Part shown: one piece after another, positions 1 to 9,683 of the stretch
How the letters are laid out: each line of letters starts with the position of its first letter
Position numbering within the stretch: the stretch's first letter is position 1
Origin: Adiantum capillus-veneris
Taxonomy: Eukaryota; Streptophyta; Polypodiopsida; Polypodiales; Pteridaceae
Direction: 5' to 3'
Length of the DNA: 60,000 nucleotides
Assembly (NCBI GenBank): GCA_014529385.2
Contig: CM043954.1
Span: 3,606,501 to 3,666,500 of the forward strand
Notes under the pieces: model-generated
Told to the model about the DNA's origin: nothing
The model's input: only the letters and a program-made list of their open reading frames with translations
The model's database searches: none
Made by a program: the position numbers and the translations under genes

Positions 1-44
1 ACATTTCTTCCACTACAAGAGGTTGTGTGCTCTTGTGACGCTGT

Positions 45-262
45 TAGCGACGAAAATACACTGGGTTTTTATAACCCCCGGCGTCGCTAAAACCGTCGCT
101 AATAGCGTCGCTACGAGAGCGTCGCTATAGCCGTCGCTATAGGCGTCGCTATAAGCGCCGCTATTTAGAGACGCTCATAGCGACGGTTATAGCGACGTTT
201 ACACAGTAGTCTATAGCGACGCTACAGAGCCATAAATAGCGACGGTTATAGCGACGCCCGAG
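45..262. repeat. Left subterminal repeat array of the CACTA element
   Basis: At least ten copies of a (A/G)GCGTCGCTA-like 8-10-mer occur here in both orientations (for example GCGTCGCTAT and ATAGCGACG). They are spaced roughly 10-25 bp apart. In En/Spm such subterminal motifs are the binding sites of the TNPA protein; that role is inferred from the family. Because both orientations are present, the region can also fold into hairpins. Confidence 0.85.
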
Positions 263-612
263 AGAATTTTCTTTTGGTGACAGGGCATTGAATGCCCTGC
301 CACCCATCAACCATATTGTACTTGATTCACTTTTTAAAAAAAGTGCAAGGGTAGATAATAGACCCAAAATAGTCACCCACAAGACGCATTGTTTGCAAAA
401 TTGACAAGCGTAAAATTGACAATTGTACACATCATAGGCAAAATGAATTGATTGGCAAATGTAATAATGACAATTGTACAACATCATAGGCATAAAGAAT
501 TGATTGGCAAAATGAACAGCGGTGACAAATGTAATAATATACATGGTTCAAAAAGACGTATAAAATCCGTCTCATGATACATAAGCTATGAGAAACCCTA
601 AACTAATGCTAT

Positions 613-1948
613 CTAGCTACGGCTAAACTGACGTCGTCTAGTCAGACGTCTCATCGCGTCCAAGCGGCGTATCTGTCGGATTTTGCAAAAAAAGACAATA
701 AGACAGCTTTCAGTAAGTATAAACATATAACGACATTTATAAAACAATACAAAAAATAGAAAAGAGTAAACCCTAATACTAACCATGCCGCCGCGAGAAT
801 TGAGAATGTCCATCAGGGTGTTTAAGCCCTTCCTGCCTGCGTACTCGCGCTCGTACGGTGTGGGATCACGTCCTGTCATCGACCACTGTCAAAACATACA
901 AAGATTTCATTATGTTAGAATTAAAAAACTCATAAACCCTAAACTATCGAACATAAAGAGCAATGCGAAAACACTTACAAAATCGGCCTCAAATGATGTC
1001 CATCCACCGCTCCCCAAGTGGTGCGAGCTCCCTGCCTCTACTCGCGCTCTGGCTGCATCCTTTTGTTGCTTCCACTTGTCGGGATTCTCGCGCGCTGCTT
1101 TCTTCGCATTCTTCCAATCTTCTTTGGCCAGCCAATCTGGCCTGTTCCACCCATGCTTGATTGCTTTTTGCACTTCGGAACGCTTGTGTTTGCAGTATTC
1201 GCGCATTCGAATCTTCATCAGGTCTTCATTGAAGCGCTGATCCCGTGTTGGAACGGGAAACTCATCATGAAGTATGCTGATGACTCTGTTTTTTAAATCA
1301 CTTGGTACTTCACTCCATTTGTTTAGTATGTAGTGTCTAAACAGCTGAGAGCAAAGACCATGCATGCGCGAGATCACCTTCTTGCCGTCATCATCCATGA
1401 TGATGCCACCGCTGAAGTCGACGGAGTAAGGCAAGCCCTCTGGCCGGTGACGCGTGAACCTGGGTGTCCCGACAGGGGTCTCTAGCGGCGTGTCGATGGG
1501 GGTACGGACGTCAGGTGTCTCCACCGGCGTCTGGGCCCCGAAGCGAGGAGTGTCGAGTGGGGTGGCTCCTGGCGGAGTAGGTAGAGGTGTGTAGCTGCTA
1601 GGAACAGTCAGCCGTGCAAAACCTGGCGTAGATGGCGATGCTATGGCTGGTGTGGGGGGCGGGCAAAGAAGGGGAGGGTAAAGAGCCTCGTCGAACACGA
1701 GGTGGTGTGGAGGCATCGGTGGCGGAATCCCCACAACAACCGCCACCGCCACCACTAGAGCGCCGGTGTCTAGACGAGTGTGAAGCTCGTCTCGTCGACG
1801 CCGAAGCTTCGAAGCGCGCCGAATGCTCCGAAAGAGAGGGAGATGCGGATGGAGTAGGAACGCGCGATGATGCGCCAGAGCGATGAAGCTCCACGTACCA
1901 CTGTCTCTGCTGCGGTGACAAAGAAGAAAGAAACTCCTCATCATCCAT
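613..1948 (-). CDS. CACTA second gene (TNPA-like DNA-binding protein)
   Basis: A plausible gene model has three exons: 1948-979, 885-784 and 672-613. The start is an ATG at 1948. The first intron opens with a consensus GTAAGT at 978 and closes with TTTGACAG. The second opens with GTTAGT and closes with CCGACAG. Phases of exons 2 and 3 are consistent (34 and 20 codons, the last ending in TAG). The protein has a Ser/Pro/Thr-rich N-terminal half with repeated TP motifs, then a conserved basic part. That part, with WSEVPSDLKNRV, a WL(A)KEDWKNAKKAA segment and ARENPDKWKQQKDAARAR, resembles the Ptta/En/Spm transposase family that binds subterminal repeats. Exon 1 is 970 bp, so the two halves (about 1948-1700 and 1750-979) are out of frame by one base. 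A one-base indel or a small intron near 1700-1750 must be assumed. It lies 272 bp downstream of the transposase stop, same strand. Confidence 0.7.
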
Positions 1949-2220
1949 ACCTGCATTAAACACACGAATATTTAAACTTAATATTGAATGAATAGAGTAG
2001 ACAATGACGCAAAGACCCTTAAATACAATGACGTAATGACGCATATAAATACAATGACGCAATGAATTGAGTGATAGAAGAGGCAAGTCGAAAACTCAGA
2101 ATTTTCAATCAAAAGATGTGAGCGCGAGTAGAAAAGAGCGTTATACACCATGGAAGGTACTTAGAGAGCCAGAGCTTTTACAACACGGAGCAAAATTTTT
2201 CAAATACAATATTTGTGGCT

Positions 2221-5200
2221 TTAAGAGATCTCTCTCTCATCCTCGCATAACTCAGCATAACTTCCTATATCTATATAGAGCTCTCCGTTTAAACACATAT
2301 CCTCTGTTTCATTTTGTAGCTCCTCTGCATGCACCCCATATAGAGTAGTAGCATCTTGATGCTCGTCTGGCACCACCGCAGCGGCTTCTGATTGAGCATC
2401 TTCTCTGATCTCCTCCATTGATGCCGTTGTGATTGGCACATGGTAGCCTTCATACGTCCTTGCACTACAAGGGGCTACCTCTATGACGTACCACCAGTTT
2501 GATGTAGACTTTGTAGGATGAAATATTACCTGCCAGAGCCACATAACTTACATGAGAGCTTTCAAGCACATAACTTGTAAAAGGGGGATGGTAACTATTT
2601 ACATACTTACTTGTTCACAATGCTCGGGTAGTACGAAAGTTTCTCTTAGGTCAGTCCATTTCTTAGTAGAATCCACCTCAAGAAAACCAGACTCTCCTCT
2701 ACGCACAGTAGCGTTGCGATCCTCCATGATTATCTTGAACCATTGCACGTCGAACAAGTCGACAAAAAATCCTCTGTAATCGATCCTCAAAATCTCTTGC
2801 AGCGTGCCGAAGTAAGTGAGTTCCGCCACCACAGGATCTGCATCAGAGGAACGTCGTCGACTAGACTGTTCAAATTTTGCCATGATTCCACAATCTTGAG
2901 TAAAACGCTTTTTGTTGATTCGTTCCACCCTAAAATGTCGACCTTTACACCATGCTGCTGTGTATGACTTATACTACAACGAACAAAGATTATGAGTGGC
3001 CGTTCAAACGTTTAGAAATAAAGTCACTAGCTAGTCGTACATTGCAAACCTACCTTGGTCGCGCAACCCCGAGAGTACTCCCACTCTTCCTCAGTCACTT
3101 CGTCACCGCATTGTTGTGCACTTTTCAATTGGTTGTGCAACCATCTTAAGCTCATGAAGGTTGGTAGGCTCTCCAGAACCGTCGGATAGTGCATCGGTGG
3201 TCGTCTTCCCCGTCTCCACTCGATTCGTGCCCTTTGTTGCTCTTGCTTTGCATCCTCATATTGTGAAATCCACTTTTGCATCACTGGATTGTGAAGCATG
3301 CAAAATCGGTTGATTTTAGCCTCTAGATCTTCCGTCATCTTCTTCTCAACACCGAGATTGCACATGACAATCCCAGATATGCGCTCATCATCTATGGTTC
3401 GCCATAGCGTGTCCCGGGCTTTATCAAATCCGTCTAGCCACTCTCCAATGTACACTAGGGACTCTGATACCAACCAACCTTCTGCCATGCTACCCTCCGG
3501 ACGTGCCTTTTGAAGCACATATCCCTTAAGCGTTTTCATGAAATGTTCTAAGAAGAATATCCATCTGGAATGAACTGTGCCAGCTATTTCCACCTCATCA
3601 ACTATGTGAACAAGAAGATGCACCTGAATGGTTAGCATGGTAGTAGGAAAATGTTTCTCAAACATGCACACAAGCTCCGCAGCATTTAGTTTGGCGAATG
3701 GTATGGAGTCTACGTTGATCTCCTTTTGTGAGATCCATTGCACCAGCTTTGCAAGTTTGTAGATTGTGTTACGGATGTCGAGAGACAAACATCCCTCAAT
3801 GGCAACCGGTAAAATAAACTGTAAAGTATGTGCATCAATGATATTAAAGTCCACATTTTATGCAATGATATTAAAGTCCACTATGAACGTACCTGACACA
3901 TTTTATGCCAATCGTGTGACTTCAAACCGGTAAGCTTTCCTTCTTTAGTAAAACACGTTCGGAGCGAGTGCATTACGCCAGTGGGGGTCCGCAAAGATCG
4001 AATGGTCTCTTTTACTTTGCGTTCTTGGGCTCCTGTGAAAATCCATGGTACTTTAGGGAGTTTTATCGATCCATCAGACGCTGTTTGCGGCCAATATTGC
4101 TCCATATGATCCACATTTCTAAGGTCAACTCTGGCTCCCAAAGTATCTTTCTTGCCGGTTAGATGGTCCCATAGTAGATTACCCACATTCTTGAATATGT
4201 GCATTGGATCGAGCAAGTGATTGATCATGAGTCGGGGCCAGTATGGTAACTCGTACCATAGAGATAGTCTCTTCATCCCTGGAGGCAATCCGTCATCGCA
4301 CATCTCCTTCTGCTCTAACCATGCTTGTGCAGACATCCTTGGTGGCTCTCTTCCCAAAAAGCTGTCGCGTAACACATGATTCTCTGGAAGATACGCTTGA
4401 TGACCTTCGTAGATTTGCTTCTTCAGTGAGGGCGCCCTACGTGCATTCAGTCTAGGTCCACATGTGACACATGCTCTGTATCCGCTTGTTTGAAGCCCTA
4501 CATGTATACACATGATAATAGATCAACTATGGAAAAAAACAAGATTTACAGTGTCTGAGTGAGGAGTGTCAATAGATCACCTGAGCATTCTATTAGCCCG
4601 GGATAGTCATGCATGGTCCACATTAGAATGCCTCTGATCAAAGCATTCCGCCGTCCTGTGTGTCGGCTCATATCCACCACCTCTATGCCAATCCACATTA
4701 GAATGCCTCTGATCAAAGCATTCCGTCGTCCTGTGTGTCGGCTCATATCCACCACCTCTATGCCAATCCACAATTGTTGTAGCTCTTTCAATAGTGGACG
4801 AAGATACACATCCATATTCCCCACTTTATATCGCCCTGGCACAATCAAGCTTAGCCATAGGTGCCCCTTCTTCGTAGTCAACCACGGGGGAATGTTGTAG
4901 TTGACGATGACAACGGGCCATACACTGTAAGATGTTGATCTTTGACCAAATGGATTTACGCCATCCATAGCCAGGCCTAAGCGCAAATTTCGAGCTTCCC
5001 TGGCAAAATCCGACCATGTTCCATCTATATGTTTCCAGGCTACGCAATCTGCAGGAATTCGTAGCACACCATCCGAAGATTTATTCTCCTCATGCCATGA
5101 TGCTAGGGTGGCCATGGACTTACATTCGAAGAAATGCTTGATGCGAGGAAGCAGAGGAAAATGTCGCAAAACCTTTTGTGGAATTTTTGTCCCGTGGAGA

Positions 5201-6024
5201 TCTACTCGATATCATTCGGAATCACATTTCGGAAACTTCTCCATGTCTATGTATTCCCCTCTGAAAAGAATGCAGTCATTAGGACAAGCGTGGATAGAAT
5301 TGTAATCCATCCCCAAGTTTTGCAAAATCTTTCTTGCTTCATCTCGGGAATCTGGCATCACATTGTCAGCTGGTAGTATGTGCTCTTTAAGCAATCTACA
5401 CAACATAAAAATACGATACAGTCGTGTAAAAATCTATCAGATCATTATACATTTAGAGTTTTATTAAAGTAAACTAATTGTAATAGATCACCTGAAAAGC
5501 GCTGTGATGCTAGTGTCACTCCATCCAAACTTTGTCTGCATGTTGAGAAGAACCAGGAGTGCTTTCAATCTAGACATACGTGCTCCATTATACAATGGCG
5601 TATCGGCTTCGCTTTTCATATCATCATAGATAAGCCTTTCTGAATCCATGATCGTCTCGATCATTTCATCAATCTCGGGCTCAAACATTGCCTCGTTGGG
5701 AATGTGCTCTGCATGATCATCCCCCGAGCTGTCAGAGGCTACATCTTGTGGCCTCACATATGTTGCTTGACCAAAGCGCCTGCGAACACGTCTATTGGGT
5801 TGCAAGATTGCTGCTTGTTGGCCAGCGTCAGAGTCCGACGAGTTATAATTGGCAACAACTCGATCTATAATAGATGGATCGAACTCGCCAAATTCGCGAA
5901 CGTGCTGCAAAGAAACACGTCTTGTCCGTCGCACAACATGCTTGCATTGATTACAAGGACATAAGACCCTCGTTGAGAGATAGGTGTTTCGGTTGGACGG
6001 TCCCACATCCTCGTCACTACTCAT
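2221..6024 (-). CDS. TNP2-like CACTA transposase (six exons, one premature stop)
   Basis: This is the transposase that would cut and rejoin CACTA ends. The model is complement(2221..2529, 2611..2973, 3054..3818, 3893..4497, 4581..5395, 5492..6024), with five GT-AG introns of 74-96 bp. The spliced length is 3,390 bp, or 1,130 codons, within the usual range for plant TNP2. The N-terminal part has a Cys-rich CPCNQCK motif (transposase-associated domain). The centre has the Transposase_21 signature: ILFRGEY, the PKC motif, RHFPLLPRIKHFF, RLGLAMDGVNPFG, then NYNIPPWL and LDPMHIFKN. The C-terminal parts match the DUF4218/DUF4216-like tail, with HLLVHIVDEVEIAGTVHSRW and TYFGTLQEILRIDYRGFFV. The defects are a TGA at 5214-5212 (probably an Arg codon mutated at CpG) and a 25-codon tandem duplication. 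The exon 4/5 and 5/6 boundaries fit well; the exact acceptor at 2974 is chosen to keep the frame open. Confidence 0.88.
4619..4768 (-). repeat. 75-bp in-frame tandem duplication in the transposase
   Basis: Two direct copies, 4619-4693 and 4694-4768, differ at a single base (CCGCCG versus CCGTCG). Seventy-five bases is 25 codons, so the frame is kept. The duplicated peptide ends with GILMW and sits just upstream of MHDYPG. The near identity indicates a recent duplication. Confidence 0.92.
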
Positions 6025-6086
6025 AATGAGGATAAAAATCTTATAACCTGGACAACAAATTTAATATTCTATTGGCATTCTTCGTC

Positions 6087-6090
<4 letters not shown>

Positions 6091-6150
<60 letters not shown>
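6091..6150. repeat. (CT)30 microsatellite
   Basis: An uninterrupted CT tract of about 60 bp lies just upstream of the TNP2 start codon on the minus strand, where it reads (GA)n in the presumed transposase leader. The Ser-Leu repeat open frames over it are shadows. Confidence 0.95.
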
Positions 6151-6152
<2 letters not shown>

Positions 6153-6486
6153 ACCTCACATTCTCTAGTCATGTCCAATCCCCGCACACCTCGGTCTAGA
6201 GGTGCACGGAGATCAGAACCACCGGGTTATAATCTCGTCTTTATTGGTCAATACCTATATTTGTGGGTACAAGAAATCTACAGACCCACGTCTACATGAT
6301 ACTGCATGTAGTGGACAAAACCCCTTTGCCTCTTCTCTAGCTGTAGCACTTGACAACATCTTAACATCTTTTCACAGTAGATCTTTTCACTGTTCGTCTA
6401 ACTCTAAACCCTAAACCGTAAGTAATTCTTGCGTGGACTCGATCTAACGTAAATAAGCGTAAATCTAAATAAACGTAAATCTAACT

Positions 6487-6584
6487 AAAAATAAACCTAA
6501 ATCTAATTTAACGTAAGTCTACATCTAACCTAATCTTTAACGTCTTTTGGGATAGTTTCCTACGACGTTAAAACTCTCTTCTTC

Positions 6585-6627
<43 letters not shown>

Positions 6628-7332
6628 CCTAAATAAACCTAAATAAACCTAAGTCTAATCTAATATAACATAAATCTAAATCTAACGTAAATTATGTTAT
6701 ATTAAAAACAAAGAACTAAACTAACAGGGATTATAAGAACCTTAAAACTGATTTCACACATAATTTTTCACATAACTCGGCAAGAGTTGGCATTCTCATC
6801 ACTAAAGATGTGAGAGTTAACTTCCGGCGGTGACGTTGCCTCATCTCCATCCACATCTGACGACAGCAATTGGCCCTTTAGACCGTTCTTGCTCTTGTTA
6901 CTAACTTTGAAGTTGCTGTTGAATGACTAGAGGTTGTCTAGATGGTCATTGTGTCGGGGATGTAGTGACTCTTGCCGCCCTGAAGATCCACCTTCTTCCC
7001 TATCTTCTGAAGACATTTCACCAGTACTTTTGGATCGATGGAGCCCACCATGAGTGAAGGCAGCAATACCCTATATTCCATTGAGGGCTTTCTTCACCCG
7101 CTTCATGCAGGCATCGCAGTCTATGGAGACCTAAATCTAATCTAATATAACGTAAATCTAAATCTAGCATAAATAAACGTAAACCTATTTAAAAATAAAC
7201 CTAAATCTAATCTAATTTAACTTAAATAAACCTAAATCTAATTTAACGTAAGTCTACATCTAACCTAATCTTTAACGTCTATTAGGATAGTTTCCTACGA
7301 CGTTATAACTCTCTTCTTCTTGTGTGTGTGCG
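6487..7332. repeat. Direct repeats flanking the captured fragment, with (GT)n
   Basis: A roughly 105-bp block occurs at about 6487-6590 and again at about 7224-7328. It runs from AAATAAACCTAAATC through ACGTAAGTCTACATC to GATAGTTTCCTACGACGTT and ends in CTCTTCTTCTTGTGTG. A shorter third piece with TAGTTTCCTACGACGTTAAA lies at 7490-7512. The copies bracket the HMA-like fragment. The first copy runs into a (GT)n tract at 6586-6624. The spacers are rich in TAAATCTAA / ACGTAAA words. This is probably an internal leader duplicated when foreign DNA was gained. Confidence 0.8.
6775..7131 (-). pseudogene. Captured HMA-domain (heavy-metal-associated) gene fragment
   Basis: Read on the minus strand from 7131, the first segment gives VSIDCDACMKRVKKALNGI, ending at a TAG. 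This is the start of an HMA fold with its CxxC metal-binding pair followed by the basic helix. After a one-base frame change the reading gives GSIDPKVLVKCLQKIGKK and VDLQGG. That is the last strand and helix of an HMA domain as found in heavy-metal-associated isoprenylated plant proteins. The middle of the domain is lost. A third frame downstream (about 6960-6775) stays coding-like, with SSDVDGDEATSPPEVNSH. The fragment lies in the non-coding right part of the CACTA, between direct repeats, and has no role in transposition. I infer transduplication of a host gene piece followed by decay. Confidence 0.72.
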
Positions 7333-7530
7333 CGTGTGTGGATGTGTGTGCCAATAAAAAGAGATAAATGGTATAACCTTTCTATCACCCATGCCAAGTA
7401 TGATAGATTGGTTATGCCATTTCCCTCTTGAATAATAGGTCTTGAGTTCAACTCCTCGTCGGCTAGATCTTTAGGTCTTTTAATTTTAATTAGTTTCCTA
7501 CGACGTTAAATTAGTTTCTCTCTCTTTCTC

Positions 7531-7700
7531 TCTCAATGTGTGTGCGTTTTTTTGTTTATGCATGTTTTCTCTCTCTTTTCCTCTCTCAATGTGTGCGTTT
7601 TTTGTTTATGCATGTTCTCTCTCTCTTTTCCTCTCTCAATGTGTGCGTTTTTTGTTTATGCATGCTCTCTCTCTCTTTTCCTCTCTCAATGTGTGTGTGC
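7531..7700. repeat. Minisatellite, about 50-bp unit, four copies
   Basis: The unit runs from CAATGTGTGCG through a T-run and GTTTATGCATGTT into CTCTCTCTCTTTTCCTCTCT. It repeats about four times with small changes, the last copy degenerating into (GT)n. Cys/Phe/Leu-rich open frames over it are repeat artefacts. Confidence 0.85.
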
Positions 7701-7749
7701 ATTCTTTGTTTATGTATGTGTGTGTGCGTTTTTGTTTATGTTTGTACTC

Positions 7750-7888
7750 TCTCTCTCTCTCTCTCTCTAAAAAACACTATGTGTGTGTGTATGTGTGTGT
7801 GAGAGAGAGAGAGAGAGGGAGAGAGAAAGAGGGGAAGGGAACATGAGAGTGAGGAGAGGGAAGGAGCATACCTGGCTCTCCTTCCTCT

Positions 7889-7954
<66 letters not shown>
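7750..7954. repeat. Compound microsatellite (CT)n/(GA)n/(GT)n
   Basis: A CT tract (about 7750-7768), a GA tract (about 7800-7830), a GT tract (about 7893-7920) and a second GA tract (about 7924-7954) follow one another, separated by short GA-rich spacers. Confidence 0.9.
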
Positions 7955-7961
<7 letters not shown>

Positions 7962-7988
7962 AGAGCGTTACCTGCTCCTTGCTTGAGG

Positions 7989-8029
7989 GCGCCGAAAAAC
8001 TCAGATCTGAGATCTGAGTTTTTGGGCGC
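7989..8029. other. Perfect-arm hairpin near the CACTA right end
   Basis: The 13-bp arm AAAAACTCAGATC and its exact complement GATCTGAGTTTTT are separated by TGA. The stem continues outward with GCGCC and GGCGC, with one mismatch. The total stem is about 19 bp with a 3-nt loop. It sits just inside the right subterminal repeats, upstream of the minus-strand genes. Confidence 0.9.
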
Positions 8030-8045
8030 TCTTTGTTATTTTTTT

Positions 8046-8158
8046 AGCCCAGTCGGCGTCGCTGTGAGCGTCGCAAATTTCTTTGTAAATTTACGACGCT
8101 CATAGCGACGTCGGGAATTTTTTTTTTGAGCGTCGTTGTGTGAGCGTCGCTAATATGA
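8046..8158. repeat. Right subterminal repeat array of the CACTA element
   Basis: Copies of GGCGTCGCT, GAGCGTCGC, ATAGCGACG and GAGCGTCGCTA mirror the left-end array in reverse orientation. The array is shorter and less dense than the left one. Confidence 0.85.
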
Positions 8159-8174
8159 ATAGCCTCTTGTAGTG

Positions 8175-9372
8175 TTCATGGGGATCTCGATGAGGATGTT
8201 TACATGCAGTAGCCTGAAGGGTTTGTTCAGGAGAACGCATCTCGTGAGGAGTTAGTATGTAAGCTCAAAAAGGCACCTTATGGCTTAAAGCAAGGTTCAA
8301 GGCAGTGGTATCATAAATTTTGATGCATGTATGAGGTCTCAAGGATATAAAAGGAGCGAAGAGGATCATTGCTTGTACACAAGAAAGCTAGATGATGGCT
8401 CAATTGTCATTCTAGTTCTGTATGTTGATGACACGCTTATAGCTGGGAAATCCATTGCGGAGATTGCCAACTTGAAGAAAACACTTAGCAACAATTTTGC
8501 AATGAAAGATTTGGGGGATGCTACACACTTTCTTGGCATGTGAATCAAAAGAGAAGCAAACTTCATATTCTTGAATTATCTCAGGAAACATACATTGAGA
8601 AAGTTTTACAGCGTTTCAATATGCAAGGGGCAAAATCATTGAGTATCCCAATGTAGGCATTCTTGAGACTCAGGAAGGAAGATGCACCCAAATCTGATGT
8701 TGAGAGAGCAGAAATGGCTAAGGTACCATATTATTTGGCAGTGGGCAGTCTCATGTATTCTATGGTGGACACAAGACCAAACATTGCTTTTGCAGTGGGA
8801 GTGGTGAACCGATTTATGGAAAATCCTGGCAGCAAGCATTGAGAAGTAGTGAAGCACATTCTTAGGTACCTCAAAGGTACGGTGGATATTACGCTTCAGG
8901 AACAGTGATGCACCCATCGTGGGTTATGCGGATGCAGACTATGCGCATTGTGTCGACAATAGGATATCAACATCTAGCTATGTTTTCATATTTGCTGGAG
9001 TAGCAGTATCTTGGAGGTCATGTCTTTAGGATTATACGTCGTCTTCCACTACGGAAGCAGAGTACGTTGCATTGTCGGATGCAAGTAAAGAGACTGTATG
9101 GTTATTCGCGCTTGGTCAAAAATCATGGCATTGATGAGACTCTAGTGATATATTGTGATAGTCAGAGTTCTCTTGCATTGGCAAGGAATCCCATGTTTCA
9201 CTCCAAATCGAAACACATTGAAGTCACGTATCATCTCGTGAGAGATTTCTTGGCCAAAAAGCTCATTGATTTGGTCAAGGTACACACTGACGACAACCCA
9301 ACAGATGCTTTGACAAAAGGCTTAGCTTTGGAGTGGTTTACTCATTGCAGTAAGTTGATGGGTATAGGCTGA
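8175..9372 (+). pseudogene. Ty1/copia reverse transcriptase-RNase H remnant
   Basis: The reading continues from bases 1-10 across the CACTA insertion: TFLHGDLDEDVYMQ, then a stop, then PEGF. This is the conserved palm motif of copia RT. Downstream come KLKKAPYGLKQGSRQWY, then an uninterrupted piece (8331-8543) with LYVDDTLIAG, the catalytic YVDD. Then, across frameshifts and stops, come AEMAKVPYYLAVGSLMYS, RFMENPG and ILRYLKGT. The last piece (9067-9372) is the RNase H C-terminus with YCDSQSSLALARNP and HTDDNPTDALTKGL, ending at a normal copia stop (MGIG). The 5' half, with gag, protease, integrase and 5' LTR, lies left of the window. At least three stops and several indels show an old, dead copy. 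Confidence 0.92.
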
Positions 9373-9428
9373 AGCCACTAGATTGCTTCACGGTTGTACA
9401 TACCAGGTCACTTGGCTGCGTTGGCCTT

Positions 9429-9650
9429 CAAGTGGGAGTTTGTTGGGATTCAGGCCAACTGACTGAACACCCCACTTACTACTAACCCATCTACTGACTT
9501 AACCTATATACACTTATTCTTTAATACAACAGAATAAGGAGCTGTAGAGCAGCAGGATAACGTTGTTGTGCACTCCACCTAGCAATAGGTCTCTCTCTTT
9601 GCTCTTGCACTTGCACTCGCACACGCTTCTCGTGCCACCTTCAACCACCA
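9429..9650 (+). mobile_element. Polypurine tract and 3' LTR of the first copia element
   Basis: The polypurine tract CAAGTGGGAGTT (9429-9440) is directly followed by TGTTGGGATT at 9441, the typical copia LTR start. The LTR holds a CT-rich stretch near 9590. Its right end is not certain. A CA-ended boundary could be near 9645, since no partner LTR is inside the window to compare. Confidence 0.65.
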
Positions 9651-9683
9651 ACCTTAGAATTTGAGGGATACAATCAAGTTGAT

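Larger units (their letters stand above)
11..8174 (-). mobile_element. CACTA (En/Spm-type) DNA transposon, complete
   Basis: The element begins with CACTACAAGAGG at 11 and ends with CCTCTTGTAGTG at 8174, a perfect 12-bp terminal inverted repeat of the CACTA type. It is flanked by a 3-bp target-site duplication TTC (8-10 and 8175-8177), as expected for this superfamily. Both ends carry many copies of a short GCGTCGCTA-like subterminal motif. Two genes lie inside on the minus strand: a TNP2-like transposase and a TNPA-like second gene, the usual pair of plant CACTA elements. The 6.1-8.0 kb part holds microsatellites, a duplicated AT-rich leader and a captured HMA-domain fragment. Removing the element and one TSD restores an open copia reading frame, so the insertion is precise. 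One nonsense codon in the transposase suggests this copy is not autonomous. Confidence 0.95.

Noticed and set aside
785-1296. Plus-strand open frames opposite the second CACTA gene
   Set aside because: They are antisense shadows. The minus strand shows conserved motifs and consistent splice sites.
7536-7990. Cys/Val/Phe-rich and Arg/Glu-rich open frames
   Set aside because: They are translations of (GT)n, (GA)n and (CT)n microsatellites and a 50-bp minisatellite, open in several frames at once.
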